In this document: positions 8,170 through 11,525 of the stretch, in pieces
Layout of the letters: every line of letters starts with the position of its first letter
How positions within the stretch are numbered: the stretch's first letter is position 1
The notes under the pieces: model-generated
Told to the model about the DNA's origin: nothing
What the model saw: the letters and a program-made list of their open reading frames with translations, nothing else
Databases searched by the model: none
Translations under genes and position numbers: made by a program
Source of the DNA: JAZSQT01 sp045538075
Lineage (GTDB): Bacteria; Chrysiogenota; Deferribacteres; Deferribacterales; Mucispirillaceae
Reading direction: 5' to 3'
Assembly: GCA_045538075.1 (NCBI GenBank)
Contig: JAZSQT010000019.1
Span: forward strand, 1-11,525
Length of the DNA: 11,525 nucleotides

Positions 8170-8198
8170 AAATTAACTTACTTATATATAATTGTCAA
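8170..8198 (-). promoter_or_regulatory. Candidate promoter of the RND efflux operon
   Basis: On the minus strand a perfect -35 TTGACA (8198-8193) is followed by 17 bases and TAATTT (8175-8170) as a mediocre -10 (3 of 6 matches). Transcription would begin near 8163, leaving about 22 bases before the ATG at 8141. That would exclude the alternative start at 8171. The -35 is convincing; the -10 is not, as would suit a promoter that needs activation. Confidence 0.4.
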
Positions 8199-8219
8199 TA
8201 TGTATATTTATATATAATT
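8182..8219. repeat. Duplicated 12-bp element containing a 10-bp palindrome, possible operator
   Basis: TTATATATAATT occurs exactly at 8182-8193 and again at 8208-8219, 26 bases apart. Each copy holds the perfect palindrome TTATATATAA. The pair brackets the TTGACA -35 box of the efflux operon: one copy covers its last base and the spacer, the other lies just upstream. That is where a dimeric repressor would bind. Because the elements contain only A and T in an AT-rich spacer, chance is a serious alternative. Confidence 0.3.
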
Positions 8220-8349
8220 TAAAAATTTCATCATATTAGAGGCAAAATATTACCATAAGTTATACATAAAATGCAAGCATTTGTGTTAAAAGATTTTATA
8301 TTTTTTACTTAGTTCATTAATTAATGTAATTAAATTATGTTATAATATA
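8199..8349. other. Divergent intergenic spacer between the efflux operon and the ubiD operon
   Basis: The whole spacer (8142-8407) is 266 bases with no plausible gene in either direction. It holds the two divergent promoters, the duplicated palindromes and a 14-bp dyad, each listed separately. The remaining bases are very AT-rich with A/T runs and no RNA-gene fold that I could see. No TetR- or MarR-type regulator gene lies on either side, although pumps of this family often have one adjacent. Confidence 0.6.
8269..8282. promoter_or_regulatory. 14-bp dyad, possible regulator binding site
   Basis: AAATGC (8269-8274) and GCATTT (8277-8282) form an inverted repeat separated by AA. The 2-base centre is too short for a stable RNA hairpin, so a DNA-binding site is the likelier reading if it is functional. 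It lies about 70 bases upstream of the ubiD -35 box and about 70 bases upstream of the efflux -35 box, roughly midway between the two promoters. Confidence 0.25.
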
Positions 8350-8378
8350 TTGACGAGTAATTAAGCTCCATTTATAAT
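8350..8378 (+). promoter_or_regulatory. Sigma70-type promoter of the ubiD-nth-larC-cobO operon
   Basis: TTGACG (8350-8355, 5 of 6 consensus matches) is followed by exactly 17 bases and a perfect TATAAT (8373-8378). Transcription would start near 8385, giving a short 5' leader of about 23 bases to the ATG at 8408. The leader is too short for a riboswitch, so no cobalamin riboswitch controls the operon from this promoter. Confidence 0.8.
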
Positions 8379-8407
8379 GATGAAAATTTTTTATATGCAG
8401 GTATATT

Positions 8408-9862
8408 ATGGCTTACGATGATTTAAGACAGTTCCTTAATGCTTTAGAAAAAGCAGGTGAACTAAAAAGAATTAAAATAGAAGTTGATTCTAATCTTGAA
8501 ATTACTGAGGTTACCGACAGAATTTCTAAACAATTTGGCCCAGCTTTAATTTTTGAAAAAGTAAAAGATTCAACTTATCCTCTTACAATTAATATTTTTG
8601 GTTCAGAAAAAAGAATGTGTATGGCATTAGAAGTAGATAATCTTGATGATTTAGGCGAAAGGATTATTAGTTTAATAGACAAAAATGTTCCTCAAACTTT
8701 TATGGATAAAATAAAAACTTTACCAGTTTTAATGGAAATGAGTTCAATATTCCCAAAAACTGTAAAAAAAGGTGTTTGTAAAGAAGTTATATTAAAAGAT
8801 GATGAAGTTGATTTAGAAAAGCTACCAGTATTAAAATGTTGGCCAGAAGACGCTGGTAGATTTATTACTATGCCTTGTGTTTTTACTAAAGACCCTGAAA
8901 CGGGAGCAAGAAACTGTGGAATGTATCGTATGCAAGTTTACGATAAAAATTCTACTGGTATGCACTGGCATACACATCATACTGGAGCAGAGCATTTTAG
9001 AAAAGCAAAAAAAATGGGTCTTGACCGTCTTGAAGTTGCCGTTGCTTTAGGCCCTGATCCAGCAGTTACTTTTTCTGCTACAGCTCCTGTACCAGATGGG
9101 ATTGATGAAATGCTTCTTGCAGGATTTATTAGAAAAAAACCAGTAGAAATGATACAATGCGAAACTGTAGATTTAGAAGTGCCGGCAAATAGCGAAATTG
9201 TCCTTGAAGGATACGTTTTAGTTGATGAACTTCGCCGTGAAGGACCTTTTGGTGATCATACTGGCTACTATTCATTGGCAGATGATTATCCAGTTTTTCA
9301 CGTTACTTGTATCACCCATAGAAAAGATGCTATATATCCTGCTACTATTGTTGGCAAACCTCCTATGGAAGATTGTTATATGGGTGTTGCAACAGGTAGA
9401 ATTTTCTTACCTATACTTAAAAAACAGATGCCAGAGATTGTTGATATGTCGCTACCTCTTGAAGGTGTATTTCATAATATTATGTTTATATCTATTGATA
9501 AAAAATATCCAATGCAAGCACACAAAGTTATGAATTACGTTTGGGGAACTGGACAAATGATGTTTACAAAGATGATAGTAGTAGTTGACAAAGATGTAGA
9601 TGTAAAAAGTATGAGTGAAGTAATGTGGAGAGTTGGAAATAACGTTGATTGGCAACGAGACGTTACAGTCGTTAAAGGTCCAGTTGATACATTAGACCAT
9701 TCTTCACCTTACGCTTACTGGGGACATAAAATAGGCATAGATGCTACTAAAAAATTACCGTCAGAAGGTCATCATAGAGAATGGCCTAATGATATTATAA
9801 TGAGTGATGAGATTAAAAATCTCGTTACAAGTCGTTGGAAAGATTACGGTTTAGATGACTAA
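8408..9862 (+). CDS. ubiD: UbiD-family prenylated-FMN-dependent decarboxylase
   Basis: This family decarboxylates aromatic or unsaturated acids with prenylated FMN, supplied by a UbiX partner not present here. The classical role is 4-hydroxy-3-polyprenylbenzoate decarboxylation in ubiquinone synthesis; relatives act in futalosine-route menaquinone synthesis or in aromatic metabolism. The 484 residues are full length. Family-like residues are Asn169, His190 and Glu234 (cofactor metal), and Arg174, Glu278 and Asp283 (NCGMYR, REGPFGDHTGYYS), the catalytic E-R-E/D set with Asp in the last place. The segment TGMHWHTHHTGAEHF (183-197) differs from the E. coli form RWLSHRGG and marks a non-enterobacterial subgroup. 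AGG (8399-8401) lies 6 bases before the ATG. The gene heads the operon and overlaps nth by 8 bases. The substrate is not determinable from the sequence. Confidence 0.93.
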   Translation: MAYDDLRQFLNALEKAGELKRIKIEVDSNLEITEVTDRISKQFGPALIFEKVKDSTYPLTINIFGSEKRMCMALEVDNLDDLGERIISLIDKNVPQTFMDKIKTLPVLMEMSSIFPKTVKKGVCKEVILKDDEVDLEKLPVLKCWPEDAGRFITMPCVFTKDPETGARNCGMYRMQVYDKNSTGMHWHTHHTGAEHFRKAKKMGLDRLEVAVALGPDPAVTFSATAPVPDGIDEMLLAGFIRKKPVEMIQCETVDLEVPANSEIVLEGYVLVDELRREGPFGDHTGYYSLADDYPVFHVTCITHRKDAIYPATIVGKPPMEDCYMGVATGRIFLPILKKQMPEIVDMSLPLEGVFHNIMFISIDKKYPMQAHKVMNYVWGTGQMMFTKMIVVVDKDVDVKSMSEVMWRVGNNVDWQRDVTVVKGPVDTLDHSSPYAYWGHKIGIDATKKLPSEGHHREWPNDIIMSDEIKNLVTSRWKDYGLDD

Positions 9863-10490
9863 GAATAATAAAAACTTAAAAGAATTTTTAGAATATTTAA
9901 GAAATTTATTTCCAACTCCAGAATGTGAGCTTGATTATAAAACACCTTTTCAACTGCTTGTTGCAACAATACTTTCTGCACAATGTACTGATAAGCAAGT
10001 TAATAAAACTACGCCTAAACTATTTGAAAAGTATAAAGATGCAGAAAGTATGTCTAAGGCAGATTTAAAAGATATAGAAAGTCTCATAAAATCTATTGGT
10101 TTATATAAAAGTAAAGCAAAAAATATATTATCTGCTTCTATTGATATTACAAATAAATTTAATGGCAATGTTCCAGATAATATGGAAGATTTAGTTACTT
10201 TAGCTGGAGTTGGTAGAAAAACTGCTAATGTTGTTTTAGGTAACGCTTTTAATGTTCCTGGAATGGTGGTAGATACCCATGTTAAAAGAATATCAAACCG
10301 TTTTGGAATGACTAAAAATAGCGACCCAGAAAAAATTGAACAAGATTTAATGAAACTTATACCAAAAAATGAATGGACAGATTTTTCCCATAGGTTAGTC
10401 CTTTTTGGTAGGCGAGTTTGCGATGCAAGAAAACCAAAATGCAATGAATGTGGAGTTTCTTCAATATGCCCTTCATCATTAAAAAGTTGA
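9855..10490 (+). CDS. nth: Endonuclease III (bifunctional DNA glycosylase/AP lyase)
   Basis: It removes oxidised pyrimidines from DNA and cleaves the abasic site, starting base-excision repair. The 211 residues match the family length. Visible are ILSAQCTDKQVN (39-50), the helix-hairpin-helix LAGVGRKTANVVLGNAF (116-132) with catalytic Lys122, VDTHVKRISNRF (139-150) with catalytic Asp140, and the 4Fe-4S loop C-X6-C-X2-C-X5-C at Cys189, 196, 199 and 205. The ATG lies inside the last codons of ubiD (8-base overlap, ATGACTAA) with no good Shine-Dalgarno, so translation is probably coupled to ubiD. Sharing a transcript with a decarboxylase is unexpected for a repair enzyme and may reflect only compact operon packing. 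A long reverse-strand open frame inside it is a coding shadow. Confidence 0.97.
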   Translation: MTKNNKNLKEFLEYLRNLFPTPECELDYKTPFQLLVATILSAQCTDKQVNKTTPKLFEKYKDAESMSKADLKDIESLIKSIGLYKSKAKNILSASIDITNKFNGNVPDNMEDLVTLAGVGRKTANVVLGNAFNVPGMVVDTHVKRISNRFGMTKNSDPEKIEQDLMKLIPKNEWTDFSHRLVLFGRRVCDARKPKCNECGVSSICPSSLKS

Positions 10491-10506
10491 GTTAGGTTAA
10501 TAAACT

Positions 10507-10968
10507 ATGAAAAAAAATGAATATCACGATGAAATATTATTAATGGAAACAAATATAGATGATATGACTGGTGAAAATTTCGGTTTTTTACTTAATTTTT
10601 TAATGGATAGTGGTGCATTAGATGTATATTATACTTCTGCCTATGGTAAAAAAAATAGACCTTTATATATTCTATCTCTTATGATACCAGTTGATAAAGA
10701 AGAATATTTTGCAAAAATCATATTCAAATACTCATCTACTGCTGGTATTCGTATTAAAAAAATTGACAGAATTATAATGAATAGAGAAATTATACAAGTA
10801 AATATTGATGGTTTCGTTATAAACATAAAAAAATTAATTTATTACGATATTGTTAAGTATTATCCAGAATGGGATAATTGTGTTGAAATCGCAAAAAAAA
10901 TTAATTCTACTCCCCAAGATGTTTATAATAGAGCTATATTATTATTAAAAAAAGGAAGTGAAATATGA
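10507..10968 (+). CDS. larC: Stand-alone LarC C-terminal domain (nickel-pincer cofactor cyclometallase, DUF111 C-terminal half)
   Basis: LarC inserts nickel into the pyridinium bisthiocarboxylate mononucleotide (NPN) cofactor of lactate racemase-type enzymes in a CTP-dependent step. This 153-residue protein matches only the C-terminal half of the usual protein of about 400 residues. It has LMETNIDDMTGENFGFLL (12-29), SGALDVYYTSAYGKKNRP (35-52), STAGIRIKKIDR (77-88) and YPEWDNCVEIAKK (119-131). An in-frame TAA at 10501-10503 lies directly before the ATG, and nth ends 16 bases upstream, so no N-terminal half precedes it. The domain looks complete and not decayed. In Lactobacillus plantarum the two halves (larC1, larC2) are joined by a ribosomal frameshift; here the other half must be elsewhere or missing. 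AGG (10494-10496) is a weak Shine-Dalgarno. The gene overlaps cobO by ATGA. The family call is confident; function alone is uncertain. Confidence 0.85.
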   Translation: MKKNEYHDEILLMETNIDDMTGENFGFLLNFLMDSGALDVYYTSAYGKKNRPLYILSLMIPVDKEEYFAKIIFKYSSTAGIRIKKIDRIIMNREIIQVNIDGFVINIKKLIYYDIVKYYPEWDNCVEIAKKINSTPQDVYNRAILLLKKGSEI

Positions 10969-11486
10969 AAGAAAAAGGTTATATCCAAGTATATACTGGA
11001 AACGGTAAAGGTAAAACTACTGCTTGTATGGGTCTTGCTTTAAGGGCTGCTGGAGCAGGCTTTAAAGTTTTTATAGGACAATTTTTAAAAGGTCAAAAAT
11101 ATTCAGAACTTAAATCTTTTGAAATGCTTGCACCTTATATAGAATTTAAACAATTAGGAGGCAAATGTTTCGTCTTTGGAAAACCAACAGACGATGATAT
11201 AGCTCAGGCATTAGAAGGTTTTGAAATTTGTAAAGAAAAATTATTAAGTGGCAATTACGATGTCGTTATTATGGACGAAATAAATGTAGCTCAACATATT
11301 GGATTAATACCATTAGAAAAAGTTTTAGAGTTAATGGATAATAAACCACCTCATACAGAATTAATTATGAGTGGACGTTATGCAGCCCAAGAAATTATGG
11401 ATAAAGCAGATTTAGTTACAGAAATGAGAGAGATAAAGCACTACTATAACATAGGCGTAGATGCACGCACTGGAATAGAAAAATAG
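10965..11486 (+). CDS. cobO: Cob(I)alamin adenosyltransferase, CobO/BtuR type
   Basis: It transfers adenosyl from ATP to the cobalt of reduced corrinoids, giving adenosylcobalamin, in de novo synthesis or salvage. The 173 residues form the compact version of the family. The inverted-style P-loop GNGKGKTT is at 12-19, followed by LALRAAGAGFKVFIGQFLKG, a Walker-B-like strand VVIMDEIN (about 99-106), LIMSGRYA and the family C-terminal signature EMREIKHYYNIGVDARTGIE. The N-terminal extension seen in E. coli BtuR is missing, as in many short homologues. The start overlaps the LarC-domain stop (ATGA), and AAGGAA (10952-10957) gives a good Shine-Dalgarno. No cobalamin riboswitch and no other corrinoid gene is seen nearby, so salvage and full synthesis cannot be told apart. 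Confidence 0.95.
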   Translation: MKEKGYIQVYTGNGKGKTTACMGLALRAAGAGFKVFIGQFLKGQKYSELKSFEMLAPYIEFKQLGGKCFVFGKPTDDDIAQALEGFEICKEKLLSGNYDVVIMDEINVAQHIGLIPLEKVLELMDNKPPHTELIMSGRYAAQEIMDKADLVTEMREIKHYYNIGVDARTGIEK

Positions 11487-11499
11487 TATTTTATACTTT
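11485..11499 (+). terminator. Weak hairpin after cobO, doubtful terminator
   Basis: AGTAT (11485-11489) and ATACT (11493-11497) form a 5-bp stem with a 3-base loop, overlapping the cobO stop codon and followed only by TT and then AT-rich sequence. It is short and AT-rich with no real T-tract. The operon may end here or beyond the window edge. Confidence 0.2.
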
Positions 11500-11525
11500 A
11501 TTAATTATATAATGATTTTTATATA

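Noticed and set aside
6933..8171. Longer 412-residue version of the adaptor starting at 8171
   Set aside because: It would place ten residues before the lipoprotein signal peptide, lacks a Shine-Dalgarno and would begin upstream of the predicted transcription start.
8385..8407. Cobalamin riboswitch controlling the operon that ends in cobO
   Set aside because: The leader from the predicted start is about 23 bases, far too short, and no B12-box-like sequence was seen in the spacer.
9950..10444. 164-codon open frame on the minus strand inside nth
   Set aside because: It lies wholly within a strongly conserved nth gene, has no Shine-Dalgarno and gives a protein without recognisable features; it is a coding shadow.
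10507..10520. Run of eight A at the start of the LarC-domain gene as a programmed frameshift site like that between larC1 and larC2
   Set aside because: No LarC N-terminal sequence lies upstream in any frame; nth fills that space and an in-frame stop precedes the start codon. A-runs are common in this composition.

Overview
The window is strongly AT-rich Gram-negative DNA. A KDO-8-phosphate synthase (LPS core), a tripartite-type RND pump and several Sec-exported or lipoprotein precursors all require an outer membrane. The base composition, Shine-Dalgarno sites of the AGAGG/GGAG type and the mix of families (metal-dependent KdsA, a Cys-paired Sel1 protein, UbiD, a LarC domain) would suit a host-associated or anaerobic low-GC lineage such as Deferribacterota (Mucispirillum-like) or Campylobacterota. 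The sequence alone does not settle this, and the placement is a low-confidence inference. No phage, IS element, CRISPR array, tRNA or rRNA was seen.

Layout. (1) Bases 41-3102, plus strand: a tight three-gene run holding a large exported multidomain protein of unknown function, kdsA, and an 81-residue single-pass membrane protein. (2) Bases 3111-3653, minus strand: a secreted Sel1/Hcp-like protein with four exact C-X7-C pairs, converging on the first run with 8 bases between stop codons. An AT-only inverted repeat spans that junction. (3) Bases 3767-8141, minus strand: a two-gene efflux operon (membrane-fusion lipoprotein, then AcrB-type RND transporter) ended by a clear GC-rich hairpin plus T-tract. 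No outer-membrane channel gene or regulator gene accompanies it. (4) Bases 8142-8407: a divergent regulatory region with near-consensus sigma70-type promoter elements towards ubiD, a TTGACA box towards the pump flanked by duplicated 10-bp palindromes, and a separate 14-bp dyad. (5) Bases 8408-11486, plus strand: a four-gene operon ubiD - nth - larC C-terminal domain - cobO, joined by an 8-base overlap, a 16-base gap and a 4-base ATGA overlap.

How the genes work together. Region 1 ties lipid A/KDO synthesis to two unexplained envelope proteins. Region 3 is a self-contained inner-membrane/periplasm export unit that must borrow a TolC-like channel from elsewhere. Region 5 groups a prenyl-FMN decarboxylase, an Fe-S DNA glycosylase, a nickel-pincer-cofactor domain and a corrinoid adenosyltransferase. 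The products share a link to unusual cofactors, but no single pathway joins them on present knowledge. The items most worth a second look are the stand-alone LarC C-terminal domain beside cobO, the unrecognised 664-residue exported protein coupled to kdsA, and the duplicated palindromes at the pump promoter. I see nothing here that I can defend as a wholly new biological system.
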